NCBI RefSeq assembly: GCF_964204865.1
Contig: NC_135258.1
Location: 7,617,001-7,681,000 of the forward strand
Length of the DNA: 64,000 nt
Reading direction: 5' to 3'
Source: Styela clava
Taxonomy: Eukaryota > Chordata > Ascidiacea > Stolidobranchia > Styelidae
Shown: positions 1 to 10,234 of the stretch, piece after piece
How positions within the stretch are numbered: the stretch's first letter is position 1
How the letters are laid out: the number at the start of each line of letters is the position of its first letter
Notes under the pieces: generated by a model
Told to the model about the DNA's origin: nothing
The model's input: the letters and a program-made list of their open reading frames with translations, nothing else
The model's database searches: none
Made by a program: the position numbers and the translations under genes

Positions 1-183
1 TGTTTAAGTTTGGAACGAAATTCTGAGTTCTACACGTCACAATTCTATCTTTCAAATAAATGTCTACAAAAGTGAATTCAAAAATACGCTCATTCATGAT
101 TGAAATGTCAGGTAGTTACCTGATGTGCGCTACGAAACTCACTTTCTAGGCGTTTTCAGGGCCTCGGCTCACGGCCTATATCT

Positions 184-460
184 TCTAGTGAAACAAGAGA
201 GCTATGCTCAAATATATGGACACGTAGCGCCACCCAGTGGGAATAATTTTGATGACGTCATAGCGAAAAAAGAAGTAATAGCCTTCTGGAGAAAAATTTT
301 ATCTTCAACCACTGAAAATTTCAAAGCAATTGGTCCAGTATTCGAAGAGAAAAGCAATTTCTTCAAAACGTGTCAAAGAACAAGGACACTAAGAACAACT
401 ATAAGAACAACAACAACATAAGATTGAAACGATCGCTATGTCCACTACGTGTCCAATAAC
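184..460 (+). mobile_element. MITE-like element, family 1, copy 1
   Basis: A short non-coding element shared with copies near 49.7, 60.7 and 61.1 kb. An 11-bp inverted repeat, TGGACACGTAG at 217-227 and its complement at 445-455, brackets it. Similarity to copy 2 begins about 30 bp before the left arm, so the outer left edge is uncertain. The body holds a full CRE-type octamer TGACGTCA at 253-260, the shared block around 'tgaaaatttcaaagcaattgg', and an AAC-rich tract before the right arm. The overlapping 98-codon reading frame is not kept in the other copies and is not a gene. Confidence 0.7.
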
Positions 461-1219
461 GCATACCAAGTAATTTCTTGTCTCAAATTATCCAGATTTT
501 ATAATTTATGTGGGTTTATTCTGTTTCCTGATCCTGTAACTAGTTTTTTTTTTTGTCATATTGTCGGTATGTTTATAGACTAAGCTATATTAGAATGAGA
601 ATATCGGTAGACGGTATATGTGCTTTAAATCACTACCGTAGCGGATGGAATGTGTAGTTGGTGGATACAGCATAATTCACAGTGATGGGTCTGTTTTAGA
701 GCAGGTAACTCTGGATCAAATTTTCTCAAGTAACGTTCCAGCCTTAAAATTATGTTGGAATCCCCATGCAAACTTCTAGACAGCCCGAAACAACAATATC
801 TGACGCAGTTATTCAAATCAGTTTTTATTTAGCTTCACCATTTATTACAAGTTTTCATCATATGTAATTCATTCATGCCAATAAACGTTTTGTCACGAAT
901 CTTCATTAGTTGATCGATGGCAGCTGGTCTGTGTTGTGTGTGGACTGGAAAACATAAAGTATGCAAACTAAATAGATAGAACTGGCATAATAAAGATCGG
1001 GGTAATATCACCAGGCGGTTTAGTAACGTAACAGTGTTTTGTTGCATAATAATGTGAAATGAATAAAAAAAACTTAAGCATTAAAAAAAATTCTTTTTTT
1101 AGGGGTCGGTCGACATAGTTGACCTGCAGTCTTGCCCGCCCCCTCCCGATTATATTCTATCATTGTTCTTTTCCATTTATTGTAACTTTACATTTTTTGA
1201 TATATTCAGAAAATAAATC

Positions 1220-1239
1220 ATTCTCTCTCTCTCTCTGGG
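1220..1239. repeat. CT microsatellite
   Basis: Short run of TC dinucleotides inside gene-poor DNA. Similar short tracts lie at about 1907-1922 (AC-rich), 37500-37515 (TC), 4128-4142, 27627-27642 and 62930-62948 (AT). No coding feature is visible between 460 and 2200. Confidence 0.6.
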
Positions 1240-2201
1240 CGACGAATGCAAGTTCTGGGATGAGTTCTCACTACTACGTCACCAAAGGCCATTTCCGAAC
1301 TGTGGTCGATTTTCTTGAAGCGGTTTTTAAAAATTCATAAGTAGAAAACTAAGTCCACTTTATGCAAGCGGTAAACGTCAAAAATCTCAAAAAATTACAA
1401 AGAATAAAATCTTCCACAAAAATGCTCGTGTGATAACCCACTTTTAAAGACCGAAAACCAATGAAGATTTTAAAACGAACGAAGATTTTGAAGAATTGAG
1501 GCCAGAATTATGTCAAAAAAATGGGCATCAATGGTGTTGTGTTGGTAGCTTAAACAAAACTTTTTTTAACATAATTATTAAATGGCGTCATCCGTAGATT
1601 CGTTAAACGTTAGCCGTGAATAAATATCAATACTCTTTAGCCGCTGCGGCGCTTTGCTAAGTGGGCCACGAAAATGAACAAAATTGTGTTAAACATAACT
1701 AATATATGATTGGATATTTTACACATTGTATTCACGAAATAACAAGTTTATTTTGACTCCATGATCAGCATAAAAGACGATAAAAAAATCAAAATAAATA
1801 AAACGGATTACAGAATCAGGAAAGCGAACAAAAACCTCAAGCAAGGTCCAAAACGTCCAGATTTTAGATTGAAATGTGTTACGTTTTCGCTTAACCCTAA
1901 TTAAAACACGCACACACACGCAAACAAAATAAAATTAGAAGAGAGAAACATAAGATGAGATATATTATAAAACATAAGATATATATATTATAAATATTTA
2001 TTGTAACAATTTTATTGTTTCTTAATTTAAATGCTGTGTATATGAATCAATAAATTCATTTAACCTTTCAACGTCGTTTACTTTCTGTTACACACTAAGG
2101 ATCACAAGATTGAGTTTTAGTTAAAGGGAGTTAGTTTTTTCCTTGATAATTTGGCGCCGCAGGAACAAAAAGTTTGGAAATCGCCGGAGTAAAGTAAAAC
2201 A

Positions 2202-2452
2202 TTACAAACATAGTTGCCACAATGTTTCAGCTGTTTCCAACTACAGTAAGTGTCCTGTACGGTGTGCCATCGTTGTCACTAGTAAATTTTACAAACATAG
2301 TTGCCACAATGTTTCAGCTGTTTCCAACTAAGTGTCCTGTACGGTGGGCCATCGTTGTCACCAGAAAAATTTACAAACATAGTTGCCACAATGTTTCAGC
2401 TGTTTCCAACTAAGTGGCCTGCCTTAAGTCATGGCACAAATCTTAAACAGTT
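2202..2452. repeat. Three-copy tandem repeat, ~82-87 bp unit
   Basis: Three head-to-tail copies start at about 2202, 2289 and 2371, each beginning 'ttacaaacatagttgccac'. The first unit carries a few extra bases (spacing 87, then 82). The third decays after 'ccaactaagtggcctg'. The units differ by only a few substitutions, suggesting recent duplication. Overlapping reading frames simply read through the repeat. Confidence 0.85.
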
Positions 2453-2689
2453 TCTTCCTTTGACTGCCGAAATAGCAAAAGTACCACCAGGTACGGTATC
2501 GACTCTACGTCATCGTTTTGCAATATATGTCTTAAAGTTTTTTTTTATCAGGAAAAAATACTACAACTTGTGGCGAGCGGGAATAATCTTCGATTTAGGG
2601 TATTTCATGTCATAAATATAAATAATTTATAATAAATACAATACGTTAAATATTCAATCATAATTTAGTTATGTTTAATTCTCTCAATC

Positions 2690-2745
2690 TTCGCGGTGCA
2701 CTTGGCAACTCGCCGCACCCTTTGGGAACCGCTGCTGTATTCAGT
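2690..2745. mobile_element. Possible hAT-like terminal relic
   Basis: The stretch ending 'tttgggaaccgctgctgta' resembles the end of hAT-type elements, whose inverted repeats often begin CAGCGGTTCCCAAA. No opposite end or target duplication was found, so this is at most a truncated relic. Confidence 0.3.
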
Positions 2746-5143
2746 TACAACTTGTTGATCATCGCGAGGGCACCAAAATTGAAGCCCTGCCGGATCTAGC
2801 TTGTTATTTTCAGATTATTATTCCGATATTCTATCGAGAGACACTAATTTCAGTATGAACTTTCCAACAAGGATTCTACTCTGACGCTCGGGTTCTAAAA
2901 CGTTGGGTCATGAAGATACGTTAGGACTGAAAGGTTAGTCACTGGTAGGGACTATTTGCTCCCAAACCCAAGTATTGTTGAACTTTTCAATGTCACTTTA
3001 TAGGATACTTTACTGGACAAATCAAGTCTTGGTTTAACGATTGCATTTAGAATCAATATGTGATGTTTTCCATCGCCGACAATATAGAAATTCGTTTGTT
3101 GAATAGACGTCTACTCCACACTCGACGCAGATTGATAATATGCATATCATATGGATTTATTTATGTGAATACTTATTCGCCTCGATAGCCATTGGGGATG
3201 CAAATTACGGGTATTTTTTTCGAATCGAATCAGCAATCCGATTCTATTTAGTATAATCACATTAACTTCACGTCACGTGAAAATCACGTTAATTTTCTTT
3301 AAATTTGGAAGAATTACAGGATATATTGTATATATTATATAACAATAGTGAACATGAAGAATGGGTAAAGTTAGTCGGTCAACTACCTCGTATATTAGAG
3401 AATATTTATTTTTTGTTGAGCAAAACTACTGGTTCCGCTAAAGCTGGGACCCATATGAAATATTATAGCATAAACAAACCAAATGTACCCCATTTCATGT
3501 TGAAATTATCAAAACAAAGTTAATTTTTCTCAAAATTCAAACAAAGACTTTCGTGGGAATCAAATTACACCACTTTTAGGACAATAACAAGTTTCTTCCG
3601 ACAATTATTAAATTGAAATTTATTTTATCACGATACCTAAACACTAATTATATGTAAGTTCCCATCCGTACGATGTTCATAATTACATATTTCATAATTA
3701 AAGATTTGTATTCTGTGTAAATGAAATCTGAGAATAAAATCAAACAGAGTTTTCTAAAGTTTCTTCATTAACGTGGGCATTGGAGCTGAAGGGTGAACGG
3801 GCGACTGGCAGTTCTGAGACGGTCTACGAAATAGCAATATACGGTGACATCACATTCATTTACCAATAAAATATGCTATAATATAACAACCCCCGGAGCG
3901 TTACTTGGGAAAATGTAAACGCATGGAAAATAAACGCTTTTGGTCGATGACGAAACAATGCCGCTTCGTCGTGGAATCGTCTAGTGTTATCTTTATTATT
4001 ATTATTTTCAAGCAGTTTTTTTCAAATTCTCAAACATACATCCCAAGTAGCCACATATACCGATTACCAGCCGACACTGTTACAACCCTGAATATGCCCT
4101 ATAATCAGCAGTCAGCACGTATTTGTATATATATATATATTACCGGTATTATTTTTAAACAACTCCAAAATCATAACTCAAACAGTCTTGTGGTCGGAAA
4201 AATTCGTGGTGCGAAACATGGTTGTATTTTTATCGCATGCCATATATACAGCAGTTTATTCGTTATTATTGAATAGCAGATACCGTGAATTCGCAAATAC
4301 AAAATGAATTTCATACATTGATATAAAAATATCTGAACAAGAAAATATCCATACAGATCATCATCACCTTTTGAAGAGAAACAATTTCAAAACAATCAAA
4401 ACCCATATAAAGTTGAAATACTGAATTGGAAGAATCAAAAAACAATGGTAAGTAAATATATACTATACAACGTAAGAAACATACATAACATAAAATTTTC
4501 ATTCAGTAGCAAACATAATGTCATATATTTTCATACCGTATTATGAAACTTTGAACAAGGCTCTAATTTACTTTTTGATTAACACAAAAAGATTCACAGT
4601 ACTATTTTTAGAATAATTTGAATCTTTCTGATTCTGCGTCACAACACTATAACCTAGGCGAGCCAGCATGTTGAATTCAATGATAAAACTGCCGCCTATT
4701 GAACACAGAAGCTTGATACAATTATTAACAAAATCAAAGAACTCATATCAGGCCCGATGCATCCAAAACGCTTCACATCCTGTTTAAAAATAAAATACAA
4801 ATTGCATAAAAGGAACATTTGAAGAAGAAAAATTTCAAGTACAAAATGAAAACAATATATTTATGAACATAGGAAAATAAGAATATTATAATAAAAAATA
4901 TAGGGTAATTGAATTTTATGGCAAGATGCAGAAGTCGAACAAATGTAACATGGTTTGAAAAAGATTAGCGATGGTAATAATAGGATGCAACATTTTTGAT
5001 GTGTGATCAGTGATAAAACACAAAACTTAATTTCAGGTCAGGTGTACAAGACATACATTACCAATCTAGTGCTAATCAAGTTAAAGAATTGTTGGAATAT
5101 AACATTTTTTAAATGCTAAGTAGGCATCAAAATATGGGTAATT
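2746..5143. other. Intergenic, no gene recognised
   Basis: AT-rich DNA downstream of the first nucleotidyltransferase gene. Small reading frames such as 3305-3523 (about 72 codons, no ATG start) have no recognisable domain and no convincing splice context. I see no RNA gene here. Confidence 0.5.
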
Positions 5144-8100
5144 TTATGGTTTCATTGGAAATGCATCTCCAAGTTTTTGCCTTCCTTCATGGCAACTATA
5201 TTGAGTAAGACCTATATATCCTTCAATGACACAGGGATTAAAACCAAATGGATTTTTAATAATGGAATAATACAACATCACAATTGAACGTATTTGTGTA
5301 GTCGAGCGGTGTTTGGTATTGTTGACTAATTTCCAAAAATAATGGGCAGCAGATTGGAAGTCATTGTCAATGTATTGTTGAACACCTTTGTTGTATAAAT
5401 TACTGATCATATTGTCACCAATCAAAGAGTATTCTTTCATAGTTTTTGTTACAAAATCACAAGAACGTTGTCCAAGGGAGATAAAGAGCTTGAGTCCAAC
5501 AAAAAATATAATCTGATGAAGATCTTTAGCTGAAAAGCAGCCCTTAATTAATCTTTTCCACACCGTAGCAACTGATGCTGAGAAATGACTTGCTTCATAA
5601 TGCGAGAAAATATTGTTCAAACTTGCTAAATAATCTGAATTTAACTGTTTTCCTTGATATACTATCCCAGTTAAAGCAGGATCCAGGAATACAGACTTTG
5701 AGAGCGCCATTTTAAGTACTTGAGCAAAAACATTTTTCATTGCACTAATCACAAATGGGTGAGACAACAAACTCTGTGAATTATCAATGGTAATTGACAT
5801 TGAATAAAGAACTATCATCAGATTTTCTTCTGCAAGGAAAATATCAGGAAAGTTTGCCGTAACCATAAGCAAATATGAACGAATATAACTATCATTTGTC
5901 AAAGAGGCAGGAGCATCAGAGTAAAGAGAACAAATATTTGGAATGTCTTGCAGATCGGTTCGAACTAAACATGCAAAGATATATCTTATGATTCCTATTT
6001 CATAGTATTGCTTGCTTATTTTATTCAATTTTCTATCTGTTTGAGGCAACTTGCAGAAACTTATGCCTTTCAAGAAAAGTTCCTTCTTCTTACTAATGTC
6101 TTGTTCTTCAATGCCTATTTCCACATAACACATTCCAACCAGTCCACTTGATAAAATATCTTCAATCACAGCTTCCAAGTTCACAATTTCTATTTGAGAC
6201 TCTTCAATAATATTTGCTATTTCCAAACTTTGATACGCATCTTCCACTAAATTATACAACATCTGATATTTGAATATATACGCCATAATTTCCAGGGTAA
6301 GTAATTTCCCAAACATACGACACTTACATTCAAAAAGGTCTTTTACAGAAGAAATTAACTTGGTAGCACCTTTAAGTTTGTTTCCCATTTTCATCTCAGC
6401 AAAAGCTATTCCAAGTTCAAAGCCATAGAGTGAGCATATGTCATTGTTTTTTTCCATGCCTTCCGTACAAAACTCTAACATTTCTACAGGATTCATGGAA
6501 ATTCTCATCGACATAACTTGAGTGAAACGAATTCGCATTAGGATTTGGGTCCCCGCATGACCAAGAAGTCTTCCAAATCGTTGATTATTTAATTCAATAG
6601 ATTCTCTGTGTTTATGTTGAAATACGTACAAAATGTTCAACATGTCCATTGCAAACAAAATCTTAGCTGGATGTTCCGAACTATCGTTAATAATTCCTTT
6701 CAAATAAATTTCTGTGTGCTCCATCCACTCTGTTGAAGGTCGTGTGTGGGTTTGTCGTGCTGCAAACATTGTGGCTTCAATCACCCTCATGTCAAATACT
6801 GCAGTTTTATCATCAGTAAACGGTTTTTCATTTAATAAATCTTTTTCTAATCTTGCCTCTTCCTCAAGTCTAGGAATGGCATCTTCATAAAGTTCTAATT
6901 GCATCTGGGCCAAAGTTTTTCCATCAGTAAATGTTTTTTGAGATTTTCCAAACATTGATGAAGAGAGTTCATCCCTAGGCATGACCTGTCTGATTTCTTC
7001 GAGAAGATTACTGACAAGAACAATCGTCTGTCTTAGGCAATGTATTGCACAATTTTTACTGACATATTCAAATATTTCTTCCTTATAAACCTTGAACCTA
7101 CGGCATCCTGATTTAGCATAAATTTTCAAGCGCAGTTCATGAGCAACTGCAAGAGCATACTTGATAGGATTACCAAGATAATCACAAAGATCAAAGCTAG
7201 ATGATGTTGTTAAATAATTATTATCTGTACCATCTGTATCTTCGAGAAAACGAGCCCAGTAACTAATTAGTGCAGTGATTGGTCTATAAAATAAATTTTT
7301 CACATCAGTTTTGCAAGCAAGATTTGTTACAGTCCTTCCTGTAACTGTAAAGTTCACGTTTTCCATTATTTGCTTTTCAATGTTTTTAAAAACATCATAC
7401 TTTGACTCTTTTTCTAGAATTGCCAATTTACATCTTTGAAACTCATCATATAACTCCTTATTTCCCCAAACAAAGCAAGTTCTTATGAGCATTTCTTTCA
7501 AATAGTAACCATTTTTTATATCTTCATCCGATGTTAAATAGGAAGCCATTTTACTGACAGGTTGAATCAGTTCAACTTTGTGCTTGCGATTTTTTGTTGG
7601 TTCTTGTCTACCCAAAGGTGTACTACATGCATGGGGAACCATTCCATCAAAAGATACACCGCTAGTAGTAAAATTGTCGTAATACCAATTTTTAGACTTA
7701 TCCTCAGAATAAAGATCATTTATACTTTTCACGCCAACACTTCTGATTATAGTCTCCCCCAAACCAATCATTATAATCTCAAATATCACAGCAAACCATC
7801 TGAAATATTCCTTCACTTCATGATAATTTGGAGAATCATCAATATCGTCTTTAAGAATAATTACATGTTCAAAATCAGAATACAAAGTTATTTCTTCACG
7901 AGCCAAAGATCCCAAACCAACAAGAGCAAACGAACATGGAGAATCTCCCAGAAGCTTCATACAATATTCAGCAATGTATGTCATCAACGTAATATAATTT
8001 TGTGTGTTTTTCTCCATCATGAGTTGGATCGTTTCAATTTTATTTAACTGTTTTTCCATAATTTCAAGTTTTGAAAGTTTTTCATCAAATGGTTCCATTT

Positions 8101-8512
8101 TCTGCAACTGATCTTTTTCATCCTTTCTCAGATTCTTGAGTGTTTTTGAAATATGAGAGGATAATTCAGAGAGAGTTTTATCACACTGTTTACCTCCACA
8201 AGCTTGCAACAACACTTTCTCCATCGATAAAAGGAATTTGTGAACTTTATTTCTTCCTTTTATATCATATAATATTCTTCCATATCGAACTTTAGCACCG
8301 TGTAATAAAGCAGAACATTTTATAAAATCAAGTTTTTGTTTCATTCCTGTTGATGACTTTGCTTTTTCAAGATATAACTTGCCCATTTCAAACAAAATAT
8401 CAGTTGATTCCTTTAGTTTTGATCGCCTTTCATCACCAAATGGTGTACATACTGCCTTCAACTGTTCAGTCAAATCTTTTTCTTTTTGAGATATTTCATC
8501 TTCTGTTTCCAT
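5144..8512 (-). CDS. GlnD/DUF294-type nucleotidyltransferase-TPR-like protein, paralogue 1
   Basis: Uninterrupted 1,122-codon frame. Residues ~10-115 are helical, ~130-175 coiled-coil-like. GSLAREEITLYSDFEH at ~201-216 fits the polymerase-beta nucleotidyltransferase pattern GS-x(10)-D-x-E (G201, S202, D213, E215), as in GlnD uridylyltransferase and DUF294 families. A conserved block near 285-305 (VSFDGMVPHACSTPLGR) and a helical segment ~320-365 (MASYL...LIRTCFVWGNKELYDEF) follow. The rest is helical and repeat-like; NKGVQQYIDNDFQSAAHYF near the end resembles a TPR helix pair. No signal peptide or membrane segment, so probably cytosolic. An in-frame ATG five codons upstream (8527) is not conserved in paralogue 2, so the METEDE start shared with paralogue 2 was chosen (paralogue 3 begins MEIEDE). 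Substrate and function are unknown; nucleotidyl transfer is inferred from the motif. Confidence 0.85.
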   Translation of the reverse strand: METEDEISQKEKDLTEQLKAVCTPFGDERRSKLKESTDILFEMGKLYLEKAKSSTGMKQKLDFIKCSALLHGAKVRYGRILYDIKGRNKVHKFLLSMEKVLLQACGGKQCDKTLSELSSHISKTLKNLRKDEKDQLQKMEPFDEKLSKLEIMEKQLNKIETIQLMMEKNTQNYITLMTYIAEYCMKLLGDSPCSFALVGLGSLAREEITLYSDFEHVIILKDDIDDSPNYHEVKEYFRWFAVIFEIIMIGLGETIIRSVGVKSINDLYSEDKSKNWYYDNFTTSGVSFDGMVPHACSTPLGRQEPTKNRKHKVELIQPVSKMASYLTSDEDIKNGYYLKEMLIRTCFVWGNKELYDEFQRCKLAILEKESKYDVFKNIEKQIMENVNFTVTGRTVTNLACKTDVKNLFYRPITALISYWARFLEDTDGTDNNYLTTSSSFDLCDYLGNPIKYALAVAHELRLKIYAKSGCRRFKVYKEEIFEYVSKNCAIHCLRQTIVLVSNLLEEIRQVMPRDELSSSMFGKSQKTFTDGKTLAQMQLELYEDAIPRLEEEARLEKDLLNEKPFTDDKTAVFDMRVIEATMFAARQTHTRPSTEWMEHTEIYLKGIINDSSEHPAKILFAMDMLNILYVFQHKHRESIELNNQRFGRLLGHAGTQILMRIRFTQVMSMRISMNPVEMLEFCTEGMEKNNDICSLYGFELGIAFAEMKMGNKLKGATKLISSVKDLFECKCRMFGKLLTLEIMAYIFKYQMLYNLVEDAYQSLEIANIIEESQIEIVNLEAVIEDILSSGLVGMCYVEIGIEEQDISKKKELFLKGISFCKLPQTDRKLNKISKQYYEIGIIRYIFACLVRTDLQDIPNICSLYSDAPASLTNDSYIRSYLLMVTANFPDIFLAEENLMIVLYSMSITIDNSQSLLSHPFVISAMKNVFAQVLKMALSKSVFLDPALTGIVYQGKQLNSDYLASLNNIFSHYEASHFSASVATVWKRLIKGCFSAKDLHQIIFFVGLKLFISLGQRSCDFVTKTMKEYSLIGDNMISNLYNKGVQQYIDNDFQSAAHYFWKLVNNTKHRSTTQIRSIVMLYYSIIKNPFGFNPCVIEGYIGLTQYSCHEGRQKLGDAFPMKP

Positions 8513-8734
8513 ATTCGAACCAATCATTATTTACTTACGTATACATTTCATATAAGAAATACTATTGGTGTACCTTATAAAAAATAAAACGCTAATTAGG
8601 TGAGAATTACTCCTTATAATCTATATATATACACTTTTATATCAAGGGATTGGCGAAATCAAAAAAAATGGAAATCAAAAAACAGTATTAAATATATATT
8701 ACACAATATATAAAACTTCTGCATATCAACATCA
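8513..8734 (-). promoter_or_regulatory. 5' flank conserved between paralogues 1 and 2
   Basis: This stretch aligns closely with 13583-13805 upstream of paralogue 2, including 'catttcatataagaaatact' and an A/T-rich end near 'cacaatatataa'. Read on the minus strand it offers a CCAAT followed by TTATAT before the start codon. The promoter role is inferred from position and conservation; the upstream DNA of paralogue 3 (after 18064) is different. Confidence 0.45.
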
Positions 8735-9350
8735 ATTAAATAAAACTTCCCAGTTCCCATAGTTACTTAAAATAGATTAGGAATAGTCATAAGTAAAGTA
8801 CTGGCCTTTACTGTCGGGTTATTGGGCTGTGATGAAGATGGCAGGTTTGATTTTATCTATTGGAAAGTTTGTTAAAAACGCGCTACAACATAGTTAAATG
8901 CAAAGCAAGTTCCAAAATATTGGCAATTATACCCTCCAATAAAAAATGTTATGTCACTCATATTTACAGTGAAGAATATATGAAACAGCATACTGTATTT
9001 TTACCAGGATATCAGAGATATCTTCAATTAAAAGGCATAGCTAGAATGTTCATTAGGAAAAAGTGCACTTGAAAGAATATATCACAGTTATCTGACAAGT
9101 AAAAAAAAAAAACACCACAATAGTGATCCATGTCGATTAATAAAAGAAGGTACCTACATCTATTGACACTGAGAATTCAGAAAATCATTCAAACGATTAG
9201 TTAGAATATGTTTATCAAGAAAAAGTACCGGTATATGTAAATATCACAGTGGTACAAATTACCTAACAGAATAGGAAAATTCCAAGTCAATCAATAAATA
9301 TACCATGTATCTGCTACATGTAGTATTTCAAATAAAGAATATAATGATTC

Positions 9351-9530
9351 CATTACATTTGAACCCACGACAATTGCACTTGCATACTATTGCACCTATG
9401 GCAATTTTGTTTGTTTCACAGATATTATTTGTTTTACTGATATTTGAACCCATACTAACCCTAACCCATGGGTTTTAGCACCCGCATATAGATTGAACCC
9501 GCGGATATACACATGGGTTCAAATGTACGG
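9351..9530. mobile_element. MITE-like element, family 2, copy 1
   Basis: A ~180-bp element whose ends are inverted copies of a TACATTTGAACCC-like sequence. A second copy in opposite orientation lies at 28295-28468. Absent from the equivalent place in the paralogue 3 spacer (around 14375), so it inserted after the duplication or was lost there. Confidence 0.75.
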
Positions 9531-9634
9531 TCACCAATATAACATAATCAGTGGATTGAAAATAGAATACAAAATGATTTGAAGACTTGTTGCACTAAAT
9601 GCAAAGTAAACAGCAAAACATGGATAAAACCATA

Positions 9635-10015
9635 TACAGTAAATGCTCGTTTTAACGCCCGGTCTTGTTTAAGGGCCCGTTTGAATAGCCGCCCGTGTGA
9701 ACAGGACATGAAAATAAATAAGGGCCGGTGCTTGAATACCCGCCCGGTGTAAAAGTTTTTTTTTGTTTTTGCGGATTTGTACCTGCCGTGCAGAGAAAAA
9801 GTCAAAATTTTCATTATTCTCGTTTAAATCATACGTGAGAACTGGAAATTACAATATACGGTATTAATTAATGTAACGATCGATCTTATCTACCGGTATT
9901 TTTGTGTGTAATTTTACTTTAAAAATAACAAGCGCCCCTACTTGAATGAGGGCCCGGTTAGTGAGTATGTTTAAAAAAATAAGCGCCCGGGCTATTAAAC
10001 GAGCAAATACGATAT
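9635..10015. mobile_element. MITE-like element with TA target site
   Basis: About 380 bp with inverted ends: TACAGTAAATGCTCGTTTTA at left, and the complement of TAAACGAGCAAATACGATA at right. Internal GC-rich runs such as 'gcccgg' recur near both ends. The homologous spacer of paralogue 3 has an empty site around 14484 ('aaaccataaatactgaaaaa'). The shared TAC.GTAAA start suggests kinship with the 19803-21223 element. Tc1/mariner-like by TA target; no transposase inside. Confidence 0.75.
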
Positions 10016-10234
10016 ACCGAAAAAATAAGCTGCACCATATTTGTATGAACAAATCACAGATTTTGGTGCAATTTGATCCGAACTTATGCAAAATTGAAAA
10101 TCTTCGTTTATCACGGAAACCAGACATAACACATAGTAATAAAACATGTAAAACCCAACAAAAATTCCAATAACACAGTTTGTGAAGGCATATCTGCCCA
10201 TGTATATCATCAAATAAAATGCGTCTCCAAGTTA

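Larger units (their letters stand above)
9040..10234. repeat. Spacer between paralogues 2 and 1, duplicated from 13.8-14.7 kb
   Basis: The 3' flank of paralogue 2 matches the 3' flank of paralogue 3 (about 13825-14707) in segments, for example 'gaagacttgttgcactaaat' and 'ttttggtgcaattt'. It is longer here because two transposons (9351-9530 and 9635-10015) interrupt it. The duplicated unit is therefore gene plus flanks, not the coding region alone. Confidence 0.75.

Noticed and set aside
125..421. A 98-codon gene at the window start
   Set aside because: It overlaps a transposon-like repeat found four times, and the frame is not preserved in the other copies.
2202..2452. CRISPR-like array
   Set aside because: The units are contiguous 82-87-bp tandem copies without unique spacers, in a eukaryotic context.
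7562..8047. Plus-strand frames inside the nucleotidyltransferase genes (also 12632-12901, 17132-17503)
   Set aside because: They are antisense to strongly conserved coding regions, recur at the same relative position in each paralogue and encode no recognisable domain.
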